From NCBI GenBank assembly GCA_021813025.1, contig JAKAME010000040.1:1-12939 (forward strand): a stretch of DNA of 12,939 bases, given 5' to 3'. Each line of letters starts with the position of its first letter. The first letter of the stretch is position 1. Below, in pieces: positions 1-7,651 of this stretch. Below the pieces are notes generated by a model. It made no database searches and was not told the DNA's origin. It saw only the letters and a list, made by a program, of their open reading frames with translations. Position numbers and translations under genes: made by a program. The stretch comes from Microcaldota archaeon (GTDB taxonomy: Archaea; Micrarchaeota; Micrarchaeia; Anstonellales; Anstonellaceae).

Positions 1-2145
1 GCCCTCGCTCCGCGCATCCCAGAGCTTGAGCAGAGGGCCTTCAAATACCAGCAAGAAAACGCTTATCCGGACCGCTCGCTCAAGCGCGTGGCCGATTTGG
101 CCCTGCCCTTCTACAACGTCAACGAATCGGTTAACATGCGCGACCCGCGCATAGCCTTCGGTGGCGGCTATGCCATGGGGCAGGCCATGATGACAGGCTA
201 CCAGACCGGACAATTCGTCGGAGAGCGGCCGCAGATGTGGGCAGGCTATCACCTCTTCCCCGGCGACCGCGTGCTCAACATCTTCGCAAGGCCGAACTAC
301 TATGCCTCGATGGCTTTCGGCATGCACACCCGCACATTCTTCACCAAGATGACCGGCTACACGACCGTCTACCACCAGGACCCCGAGCGCGGCATCTCCG
401 GCGCCAACACCCACGAGCCGGGCATGGCCGCAGGCCTTCACTCCTTCTTCCGCGCCAGCGAAAGCTTCGACTGGTTCACCCGCTTCTACGCCAAGCCCCT
501 CTCGCGCGGATGGCATCTCAAGGACTACCAGGACGAGTTCGGCTGGAATTTCAAGCAGGAGACCGGATGGGGCGGCTACCGCTACAACCTGCCCTTCACA
601 TTCAAGTACGGCAAGGGGGCGGGCGGGCGCGGCGGCGGCACGGACGACGTGTCAGACATCGACAGGACGCGCTACGCCCAGATGGGCCTCGACGCGGGCG
701 AGGAGATGCGCAGGCGCAAGCTGGGCCTCTCCTTCCGCGAGGAGTACATGCTCTGGGACAAGCGCGAGCAGGCGCGTGAGCTGGGCGTCAGCGAGCAGAA
801 CATCGCCTCCCTGCGCGAGCGGGCGCGCAGCGCCTCCGACCCGGCCGAGCGGCGCATACTCAACTCGCAAATCCGCGAGTGGGAGGACACTCTGGGCGCC
901 ACGCGCCATGCGTGGAACGTGCCGGGCATCCGCTCCTTCTTCCGCCAGGGCTACTGGGCGGTGGAGAACCGCTCCGGCTACGACATAGCCGCAATCGGCG
1001 GCGCGCACCGCTCCTGGGAGATGCTGGCCCCCTACCACAAGAACGTGGGCGCGGCCGCCCCGGTGCCGGGCATGGTGTTCATCAACTTCAAGGACGAGTG
1101 GAAGCTGTTCCCGCGCATGGCGCGCACCATCCTCAATGCCACCGGCACCGCGTTCACCAACCCATACGACCGGGGCCAGCGCACGGGGCTTGAGACAAAT
1201 CCCCTGTCCAATTTCGCCCGCCTCTCCATGGGCAGCACAGAGCCTGTCGGCATCGAGCAGGACCTCGCGCGCGACGCCCTGCGCGACACCTATAGGCGCG
1301 AGACCCCGGTCCTTTCCAAATTCTTCGACCTTGACATGCAGAGGCAGGCATGGTCGTTCCAGAATTCGGAATACACAATCCCCCTCGCCCCCCTCTACCT
1401 TGGCCTCTACCACCTCTTCCGCCACAACTCCGCCTGGGCGCGCAAGCAGAGCTGGAACCAGGGCACGCCGCGCGAGAAGGACATCGGCGAGCTGACCGAG
1501 CAGGAGCGCGCGCAGGAGCGGGCCATGCTCATGGCCCAGGCGGACGCGCGGGGCGCCGGGCAGAACACCTACAGGTGCCCGGAGCACGGGCTGAACATCA
1601 GCACAAGCCAGCCCTGCCCGCTCTGCCGCACCAGGGAGGCGCTGCGCCAGGAGAGCGCGCATTCCGGCGTCGGCCCCTTCCTCACCCGGCGCATCGAGTC
1701 GGCCAAGAACATGGTGATTTCCTCATTCTCCTTCAGCGAGCAGATAGGCAGGCACTACCAGCGACTCCAAAACCAGGTCTATTGCACGCACGGGCACGGG
1801 ATTGCCTACCAGCGCGGCTCCGCCTGCCCCGAATGCCTGCGCGAACAGGTGCAGCAGTCGGGAGGGGCAGCGGCCGGCGCGGTGCAGCAGTACCAGCACA
1901 AGCTGAACGACTACTCCAAGCGCATGCGCGAGGTGGAAACCAACCGTTACATGTCTGAGCTGGAGAAGGGCCGCAAGCTGCGCGACCTGATGCAGAAGCG
2001 CGAGGGCGACCTCGCGCGCCTCGGCCTGCAAATCAGCCGCGACACGCGCCTGGGCTTCCGCCAGGGCCGCATGTATCTTCAGGCAGAGCAGGAGGAACTG
2101 CAGAAGGCGGAGAAGGCCCGCAATTACAAAATCGAGTGGGTGTGA
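1..2145 (+). CDS. Large hypothetical protein with two zinc fingers, 5' end outside window
   Basis: I do not recognise this family. The frame is open from base 1, so the GTG at 88 is probably not the start; at least 714 residues lie in the window (numbered here from base 1). The N-terminal part is rich in Gly, Tyr, Phe and Trp with no obvious membrane segment. Residues about 220-300 are highly charged and probably helical. Two related zinc-binding motifs follow: C526-x2-H529-G-x8-C539-P-x-C542 and C595-x3-H599-G-x8-C609-P-x-C612, 69-70 residues apart. The last 90 residues are Glu/Lys/Arg-rich and likely coiled coil. The stop is 7 bases before the secreted SLT-like protein and overlaps its ribosome binding site, so the two are probably co-translated. 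A cytoplasmic or membrane-associated partner of the exported protein is an inference. The reading frame is sure, the function unknown. Confidence 0.85.
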   Translation, partial: ALAPRIPELEQRAFKYQQENAYPDRSLKRVADLALPFYNVNESVNMRDPRIAFGGGYAMGQAMMTGYQTGQFVGERPQMWAGYHLFPGDRVLNIFARPNYYASMAFGMHTRTFFTKMTGYTTVYHQDPERGISGANTHEPGMAAGLHSFFRASESFDWFTRFYAKPLSRGWHLKDYQDEFGWNFKQETGWGGYRYNLPFTFKYGKGAGGRGGGTDDVSDIDRTRYAQMGLDAGEEMRRRKLGLSFREEYMLWDKREQARELGVSEQNIASLRERARSASDPAERRILNSQIREWEDTLGATRHAWNVPGIRSFFRQGYWAVENRSGYDIAAIGGAHRSWEMLAPYHKNVGAAAPVPGMVFINFKDEWKLFPRMARTILNATGTAFTNPYDRGQRTGLETNPLSNFARLSMGSTEPVGIEQDLARDALRDTYRRETPVLSKFFDLDMQRQAWSFQNSEYTIPLAPLYLGLYHLFRHNSAWARKQSWNQGTPREKDIGELTEQERAQERAMLMAQADARGAGQNTYRCPEHGLNISTSQPCPLCRTREALRQESAHSGVGPFLTRRIESAKNMVISSFSFSEQIGRHYQRLQNQVYCTHGHGIAYQRGSACPECLREQVQQSGGAAAGAVQQYQHKLNDYSKRMREVETNRYMSELEKGRKLRDLMQKREGDLARLGLQISRDTRLGFRQGRMYLQAEQEELQKAEKARNYKIEWV

Positions 2146-2152
2146 GGTTTTT

Positions 2153-5128
2153 ATGTCCGCGCTCCCGATGTCTGGCATGGATGCGCCAAGCAAATGGCCT
2201 GCCGTCTTCCTGTTCTCCCTCTTTCTCCTCTCTTTCGGCTGCCTCGCGCGGGTCGACCCGTCAGACAAGCTCTCGGCAGTTCCCGGCTCGGTTGTCTACA
2301 ACTTCAGCCGCTATGTCGATGCCTCCCTCTACTCAGAGCTTGCCGGCCCCACCCCGTGCAGCTGCATGGTGTGCAGCAAGGAGAAGCCCTCATGGACCAC
2401 ATACGTGCTCAACACCCTTCTTCCGGGCCGCTGGCTCGAATTCAGCCTCACCAACGCCACCTGCCAGTTCGTGAGCTGCAACGCAAGCATTGCGGCAGAC
2501 CTGTTTGAGGGCTACGCCGTGTCGGGCGCAAAGAACTGCAACATCACAAACCCGCTCAGCGGGCAGGTTGAGGCCAAGGTGTGCGAGCCGCGCTTCTTCA
2601 TGCTGGGGCAGGGCGCAAGCGCGGGCGAATACGCGGCAGCGCAAGCCTATTGCAACGGCCAGCTCAAGATGCCGGTTCTCTGGGCTGTTCCCAATGCCAC
2701 CACCGGCCGGCTCGACCGCAACCTCTCCTCATTCACTCTTGCCTGCTACCTGGAGCGCGACCAGATGCCCCTTGTAGTGTGGTATTCGCAGGGCCGCTAC
2801 ATCAACACGGCGGATTATTCCGCCCTTGCCGCCTCGTTCAACAAGCCATCCTCCTCACCAGCCCTCATAGGGCCGGTGATGCTCACCACAGAAGCGCTGC
2901 TTAATCCGTACCAATCCGACGCTTCCGCTCCCGGCCCGTCTTCCGGCAGCCCTGCCTCCGGCCCGGCGCCAGCCCCTCTTCTCAATTTCAGCGCGCTTGA
3001 CGCGACAGGCGCGCAGCTGCGGGCCATCAAAAGCAAATGCCCCTCCTGCCTCTCGGTGCTTGCCCTGCGCCCTGTCTTCAATTCCGACAACCAGCCCGAC
3101 ACGTGCGCGCTCGACTACCTGCTCAACGCCAACCTCACCCGCCCCCGCCCAGAAGCCTGCAGGGCGGAGTACGGCGGGCGCGCGGACTTGTTCAACTCCC
3201 GCCAGGATTTCTGGCGCTACACCGACCTGGTGGGCAGCGGCTTTGTTGTGAACGACAATCCCGGCCTTTCCCTCTGCTCGCCGGACGCCGAGCTTGGCCG
3301 GCAGCTTGCCTACTCGCGCGCCAGCTTGCGCCAGTTCTACAAGCCCAGCGTGTGGTATGCGGTCGGCATTGCGCCCGGCCCCACGGCCACGCCCGGCTGC
3401 ACGCTCTCAGACCTTGACGTGTCAAATGCATACGAATCCCTCATCACTTTCATCCCCGGCCTTGCTTCCTCGGGGGTGGTGGGCCTGGCGCCATACCGCT
3501 TCAGCGACGACCCCGCACTCTCGCCGCTGCCGTTTGGAGTGGAGCAGCCCCTCTTCTCCACAACCTCCTCCACCCTTGACGGCCTGCGCGCCTTCAAGGC
3601 AGGCAGCACTCTGGTGCTCAACTCCTCCTCCGACCCCTCGCAGGCAGTGGAGGTTTCGCGCTGCCTGCCAGCCCAGAGCGACAGTTCGCGCGTGCTTTTC
3701 CTCGGCACCGACGGCAACACCTATGCCGCGCGCGCCGAAGCCTCGGGCGCCCTCAACCTCTCTCTTCTTGCCAGCCGCTTCGGCTTTGTCTCCGCCAACG
3801 GCACCATGCACTCCTCCTCCGCCTACACATGGTTCTCCGACTGCACCTATTATTCCACCAACCGCGGCCCGCTCTTCGGCTCGGCGCAGGCAATGGATGC
3901 AGTCGTGCCGGGCGCAACCCTCTCCTCTCCGGACGGGCAGTTCTCGCTTGCGGTGGGCACCATAGACACCGCCTCCTCCAACGAAACCCTGTTCTGGGGC
4001 GCCGATGCGCGCGCCTATGCCGCCCGCCCGGACGGGCCGGGCATCAAGATTTACGACCGCCCCACGGCAGCGCAGGCCCCGCTGCAGCCTCTGATGTTTT
4101 CCACAAACGGCCGCGGCTCCTCCTGCACGATGTTCGAATCAACCAAGATGTATGCGCGCGCTGGCGTCTATTCCAACGCCAACTCGCCTGCCTATCCGCT
4201 CACTCCCAGCCGCAATGCCGAAGACCTCGCGCGCATAGCCCTTCTCTCATGCGGCGGCGGGGCGTGCCTGTCAAGCGCGCCCATGCCTCTTGCTTTCTGC
4301 AACGCAAGGAAGCGCTCTTCAGTCTATTCAGACTTCCCCCAAAAGGCGTGCACGCAGTATCCTGAGATGGATGCCGGATTCGGAGAGGCCCCGCCGCTTC
4401 TCATGCGCGCCATAGCAAGGGGCGAAAGCTCGCGGTTTGGCAACGACAAGTATCCTGACAACGGCTCTGCCTCGGCAGCCTGCGAAATTAGCTACAAATC
4501 GGGGGGCTGCGACGGGCCGCAGACAGCCGCCAACCTCACCCAGTATCCGAGCGCATATTGCACTGCGGTCGACATAGGGGCAAAGGTCAGCCAGGTGGGG
4601 GAAAACAACCTCTGCGCCTACGGCGTGATGGCCTGCATCCGCTCGCCTGCAGCAGACTACAATCCCTTCGACCCTTCCAACTCTGCCCAGTGCGGCGCGT
4701 ATGAGTTCATGAGCAAGAACACCTACCGCTACATGGGCCAGCTGCAGTGGATAACCTCGCAGTGGGCCTCCAGCCCCATTCTGCAGAAAGAAATCGCCGC
4801 AGGCGAGCTTGAATGGTATGCCGCCTGGATGGCCGCATACGCATACAGCGGCATGGGCGCGGACAAATGCCCAATGCACGAATACGTCCAAAGCTACCAG
4901 CCCCGCCAGGCGGGAGACACTTTGGTGGACTTTGTGCTTGACAGGATGGAGGCCTGCTGCGCGAGCATCAAGGCAGGTAATCCCAATGCCCAGTGCTATC
5001 CCTACTACGGAACCAACGTCATCCTGCGCTACAACGCGGCCATCAAGACCTGCGGGGCCTCCTGCCCATACCGCGACTGCTCGGCTGTCCCGGCAGGCGG
5101 CGACTGGCAGCAGCCCTTCACTCCCTGA
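2153..5128 (+). CDS. Secreted Cys-rich protein with C-terminal lysozyme/SLT-like domain
   Basis: A 991-residue exported protein. ATG 2153 has GAGGT five bases upstream, overlapping the previous stop. The N-terminus is a signal-like segment: Lys14, then a hydrophobic stretch to about residue 30. The Cys at the end of FLLSFGC is not in a good lipobox. The protein has many cysteines and more than a dozen N-x-S/T sequons, fitting a disulfide-bonded, glycosylated surface protein. Residues about 60-470 alternate strand-like and helical stretches (VVWYSQG, VWYAVGIAPG, GVVGLAPYRFSDD), possibly a glycosidase-like barrel; this is weak. The C-terminal part resembles an SLT lytic transglycosylase: GE758S in a helix (candidate catalytic Glu), Y-G824-V-M in place of GLMQ, N837PFDP followed by a Gly-Ala-Tyr motif, and A894AYAYSG in place of AAYNAG. 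About 65 residues separate the Glu and GVM, longer than usual, with extra Cys. The target, peptidoglycan or another glycan, is unknown. Confidence 0.82.
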   Translation: MSALPMSGMDAPSKWPAVFLFSLFLLSFGCLARVDPSDKLSAVPGSVVYNFSRYVDASLYSELAGPTPCSCMVCSKEKPSWTTYVLNTLLPGRWLEFSLTNATCQFVSCNASIAADLFEGYAVSGAKNCNITNPLSGQVEAKVCEPRFFMLGQGASAGEYAAAQAYCNGQLKMPVLWAVPNATTGRLDRNLSSFTLACYLERDQMPLVVWYSQGRYINTADYSALAASFNKPSSSPALIGPVMLTTEALLNPYQSDASAPGPSSGSPASGPAPAPLLNFSALDATGAQLRAIKSKCPSCLSVLALRPVFNSDNQPDTCALDYLLNANLTRPRPEACRAEYGGRADLFNSRQDFWRYTDLVGSGFVVNDNPGLSLCSPDAELGRQLAYSRASLRQFYKPSVWYAVGIAPGPTATPGCTLSDLDVSNAYESLITFIPGLASSGVVGLAPYRFSDDPALSPLPFGVEQPLFSTTSSTLDGLRAFKAGSTLVLNSSSDPSQAVEVSRCLPAQSDSSRVLFLGTDGNTYAARAEASGALNLSLLASRFGFVSANGTMHSSSAYTWFSDCTYYSTNRGPLFGSAQAMDAVVPGATLSSPDGQFSLAVGTIDTASSNETLFWGADARAYAARPDGPGIKIYDRPTAAQAPLQPLMFSTNGRGSSCTMFESTKMYARAGVYSNANSPAYPLTPSRNAEDLARIALLSCGGGACLSSAPMPLAFCNARKRSSVYSDFPQKACTQYPEMDAGFGEAPPLLMRAIARGESSRFGNDKYPDNGSASAACEISYKSGGCDGPQTAANLTQYPSAYCTAVDIGAKVSQVGENNLCAYGVMACIRSPAADYNPFDPSNSAQCGAYEFMSKNTYRYMGQLQWITSQWASSPILQKEIAAGELEWYAAWMAAYAYSGMGADKCPMHEYVQSYQPRQAGDTLVDFVLDRMEACCASIKAGNPNAQCYPYYGTNVILRYNAAIKTCGASCPYRDCSAVPAGGDWQQPFTP

Positions 5129-5147
5129 CGCGGCCCATTCCGGCATC

Positions 5148-5155
5148 TTAAAAAG
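5148..5155 (+). promoter_or_regulatory. Possible archaeal TATA box for gnd
   Basis: The 62-base gap 5129-5190 holds TTAAAAAG, 36-43 bases before the gnd ATG, in otherwise GC-rich sequence. An archaeal TATA box here would put the transcription start near 5177 and leave a short leader with a weak GGGGTTG before the ATG. This is a pattern match only. Confidence 0.3.
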
Positions 5156-5190
5156 CATGTTCGCCGCTTCATGCGAATGCGGGGTTGTCC

Positions 5191-6099
5191 ATGCGAATAG
5201 GCATCATCGGTCTTGGAAGGATGGGATTCAACATCCTGCTGCATTTGCGCGAGCAGAAGCACGCAGTTGTTGCTTACAACAGGTCAAAAGATGCAGTGAA
5301 AAAGGCAGAACAAGCCGGCGCCATCCCCGCCTATTCCCTCTCACAATTCTGCAATTCCCTTCCTTCCCCCCGCATCATTCTGCTAATGGTTCCGGCAGGC
5401 CTCGCAGTTGACGCTGTGCTCAAAGGCCTCAAGCCGCACCTCAGCAAAGGCGACATCATAATCGATGGCGGCAATTCGAATTATGTTGATTCGATTCGGC
5501 GGGCGAAAGCTCTGGCCCGCTCCCATGTCCATTACCTCGACTGCGGAACATCGGGCGGCCTCTATGGAGCGCGACATGGCGCGTGCCTGACAATCGGAGG
5601 GGAGAAGAAGAGCTACTCCAAGCTCCTGCCATTGTGGAAAGCCCTCGCCTGTCCGGGCGGCTTCCTCTACTGCGGGCCTTCGGGCGCTGGCCATTATGTG
5701 AAAATGGCGCACAACGGAATAGAATACGGGCTTTTGCAGGCATATGGCGAAGGTTTTGAGTTATTGCGAAAGGCGCCATATCGTCTCCGGCTCGACAAAA
5801 TCGCCAGCACCTGGTCCCATGGCTCTGTCATCCGCTCATGGCTTCTGGAATTGGCTGCAGAAAAATTGAGAACAGACTCCAAGCTCAAAAAAGTGAGCGG
5901 CAAAATAGGTGGCGGGGAAACCGGAAGCTGGGCATTGCAGGAAGCGGCCCGCCGCCATGTCAAAATGCCGGTTCTTTCCGCCTCTTTATCAGCCCGCCGC
6001 GCCTCGGCCGCCCATGATTCAGTTTCCGGCCGCCTGATTGCCTACATAAGAAACGGCTTTGGCGGCCATGAGATTGCGATGCGCAAAAAGACGAAGTGA
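5191..6099 (+). CDS. gnd: 6-phosphogluconate dehydrogenase, decarboxylating, short GndA/YqeC type
   Basis: Oxidises and decarboxylates 6-phosphogluconate to ribulose 5-phosphate, the last step of the oxidative pentose phosphate branch (cytoplasm). The 302 residues start with a Rossmann motif (GLGRMG, 7-12), then DGGNS (92-96), GTSGG (119-123) and the catalytic block GAGHYVKMAHNGIEY (165-179), with K171 and E178 matching the catalytic Lys and Glu of the family. About 300 residues fits the short GndA/YqeC type rather than the roughly 470-residue form. After the second beta strand the sequence is YNRSK; Arg there usually suits NADP, while NAD forms tend to have Asp, so NADP use is inferred. I chose ATG 5191 over the in-frame TTG at 5185 because the Rossmann strand begins at once. 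It lies 46 bases before zwf on the same strand, probably one unit. Confidence 0.95.
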   Translation: MRIGIIGLGRMGFNILLHLREQKHAVVAYNRSKDAVKKAEQAGAIPAYSLSQFCNSLPSPRIILLMVPAGLAVDAVLKGLKPHLSKGDIIIDGGNSNYVDSIRRAKALARSHVHYLDCGTSGGLYGARHGACLTIGGEKKSYSKLLPLWKALACPGGFLYCGPSGAGHYVKMAHNGIEYGLLQAYGEGFELLRKAPYRLRLDKIASTWSHGSVIRSWLLELAAEKLRTDSKLKKVSGKIGGGETGSWALQEAARRHVKMPVLSASLSARRASAAHDSVSGRLIAYIRNGFGGHEIAMRKKTK

Positions 6100-6145
6100 T
6101 GGCAAAATAAGGCGCCTCTGCCGCGCCAGCATAATGTGATTTCCC

Positions 6146-7603
6146 ATGACGCGCGTCATTTTGATTTTCGGAGGCACCGGAGACCTCTCGCGGCGCAAGC
6201 TCTACCCTGCCCTCTACCAGCTCCACGCCCGCGACAAGCTCAAGGACACCGTAATCCTTGCCTGCGGAAGAAGGAAGCTTGCGCGTGAAGAGTTCGAATC
6301 CCTTGCAGGCGAATTCATCAAGCCGCGCGCAAACCAGCCACCCGCGGCAGCCTTCCTCAAGCGCGTCCATTACCATTCCATGGACTTCAACCATCAGGAC
6401 GACTTCAGAAGTCTCTATGGGCGCCTCGTGGAGCTCGTTCCCTCCCAGCGCGAGATGGTGCTGGGCTACCTGGCCGTTCCGCCCGCCGAGCTCGAGCCTG
6501 TGGTGCGCAACGCCATGCGCACGCTCAACCGCTCGCAGCGCGCGCGCCTGCGCCTCTTGGTGGAAAAGCCCATAGGCACGGATTACGCCTCCGCGCGCAG
6601 GCTCAATTCCCTGCTGGACCGCTTCGTGGGCGAGCACAACGTCTACCGCATAGACCACTTCTTGGCAAAAGAGGCTGTGGAGAACCTGCTGGTGCTGCGC
6701 TTCGCCAACCGCCTCTTCGAGCGCATCTGGAGCCGGGAGTCAATTTCCTGCGTGCAGATTTCATTCAGCGAGCAAATAGGCGTTGAAAACCGCGCAGGCT
6801 TCTACGACCGCACAGGCGCGCTGGCCGATTTCGTGCAAAGCCACCTGCTGCAGGTGCTTTCCCTCATAGCCATGGAGCCGCCGTCCTGCATGGAGGAGGA
6901 CCCGATAAAGAACGCGAAAGCGCGCGCCCTCAAGCGCCTAGCGCCCCTGCGCGCGCAAGACGTTGTAATGGGCCAGTATGGGATGGGAAAAGTGGACGGC
7001 AAAGACGTGCCTGCCTACGCTCACGAGCCCGGAGTCAATCCAGCCTCGCGCACCGAGACTTTCGTGGCTTTGCGCACTCACGTGCGCACACCGCGCTGGA
7101 AGGGCGTGCCCTTCTTTCTGATGACAGGCAAGCGCCTGGGCAAGAGCGAGGGGCTTGTCACCATAAGCTTCCGCCCGCCAATTGCCTGCCTGTTCACTCC
7201 GGGCGGGAAAGAGCATGGCCACACCCACAAATACTCAGGCCGCAAAGCCTTCGATTTGGGAACAAGCCAGCTGCAAATACAGGTGCAGCCTGAGGAAGTG
7301 TTCCGCCTGCGCTTCAACCTCAAGACGCCGGAAGAAGCTCTGTCTGTCAAGCCTTTCTCAATGGACTACTGCTACTCATGCGATTATCTCTACCAGCGCC
7401 TGCCGTATGAGAAAGTGTTCGAGGACGCGCTGGCAGGCGACCACACCCGCTTCTCAAGGCGCGACGAGGTTGAGCTGGCTTGGAAGTGGGTTGAAACATT
7501 GAAGCAGAAGCCGCAGCTCCATCATTACATGGCCGGAAGCAGCGGGCCTGCTGCGGCTGACGAATTATTGTCAAAAGACGGCTTCTGCTGGCAGAAAGCC
7601 TGA
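6146..7603 (+). CDS. zwf: Glucose-6-phosphate 1-dehydrogenase (Zwf type)
   Basis: Oxidises glucose 6-phosphate to 6-phosphogluconolactone, making NADPH; first step of the oxidative pentose phosphate branch. The 485 residues are full length for the classical Zwf family. Visible motifs: dinucleotide-binding GGTGDLSRRKL (9-19), EKPIG (140-144), the signature RIDHFLAKE (168-176) with substrate-binding H171 and K175, and RAGFYDRTGALADF followed by Q-S-H233, the position of the general-base His. The C-terminal GDHTRFSRRDEVELAW block is also typical. This is the bacterial/eukaryotic family, not the unrelated haloarchaeal azf-type enzyme. There is no strong ribosome binding site before ATG 6146; AAAATAAG about 35-42 bases upstream could be a TATA box, so this gene may be transcribed separately or with gnd. 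Transfer from bacteria is a reasonable inference. Confidence 0.96.
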   Translation: MTRVILIFGGTGDLSRRKLYPALYQLHARDKLKDTVILACGRRKLAREEFESLAGEFIKPRANQPPAAAFLKRVHYHSMDFNHQDDFRSLYGRLVELVPSQREMVLGYLAVPPAELEPVVRNAMRTLNRSQRARLRLLVEKPIGTDYASARRLNSLLDRFVGEHNVYRIDHFLAKEAVENLLVLRFANRLFERIWSRESISCVQISFSEQIGVENRAGFYDRTGALADFVQSHLLQVLSLIAMEPPSCMEEDPIKNAKARALKRLAPLRAQDVVMGQYGMGKVDGKDVPAYAHEPGVNPASRTETFVALRTHVRTPRWKGVPFFLMTGKRLGKSEGLVTISFRPPIACLFTPGGKEHGHTHKYSGRKAFDLGTSQLQIQVQPEEVFRLRFNLKTPEEALSVKPFSMDYCYSCDYLYQRLPYEKVFEDALAGDHTRFSRRDEVELAWKWVETLKQKPQLHHYMAGSSGPAAADELLSKDGFCWQKA

Positions 7604-7610
7604 ATTAACC

Positions 7611-7651
7611 TATTTCAAGTCAGAAGCCCAAGACCGCTTATTTCAAGTCAG
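7611..7651. repeat. Direct 13-bp repeat: duplicated 3' end of pgl
   Basis: TATTTCAAGTCAG occurs at 7611-7623 and exactly again at 7639-7651, a period of 28 bases. The second copy is the end of pgl (codons for D-L-K plus most of the stop, on the - strand). The first is an orphan copy in the 34-base gap between the convergent zwf and pgl genes, and reads G-A-C-T-T-G-A-A-A-T-A-G on the - strand. It may be a replication-slippage product. I see no clear terminator hairpin in this gap. Confidence 0.7.

Noticed and set aside
88..90. GTG as start of the first gene
   Set aside because: The frame is open back to base 1 with ordinary protein-like sequence; the gene more likely begins outside the window.
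652..1662. 336-codon open frame on the - strand inside the zinc-finger gene
   Set aside because: Ala/Arg/Leu-rich composition typical of an antisense frame in GC-rich DNA; the + frame holds ordered zinc motifs.
2231..2245. Lipoprotein signal ending at Cys30 of the secreted protein
   Set aside because: The residues before Cys (L-S-F-G) do not fit the usual lipobox; an ordinary signal peptide or anchor is as likely.
4328..5158. 276-codon open frame on the - strand opposite the SLT-like domain
   Set aside because: It mirrors a GC-rich coding gene with signal peptide and motifs; its own product is low in recognisable structure. Shadow frame.
5185..5187. TTG as start of gnd
   Set aside because: ATG two codons later begins directly with the Rossmann strand MRIGIIGLG.
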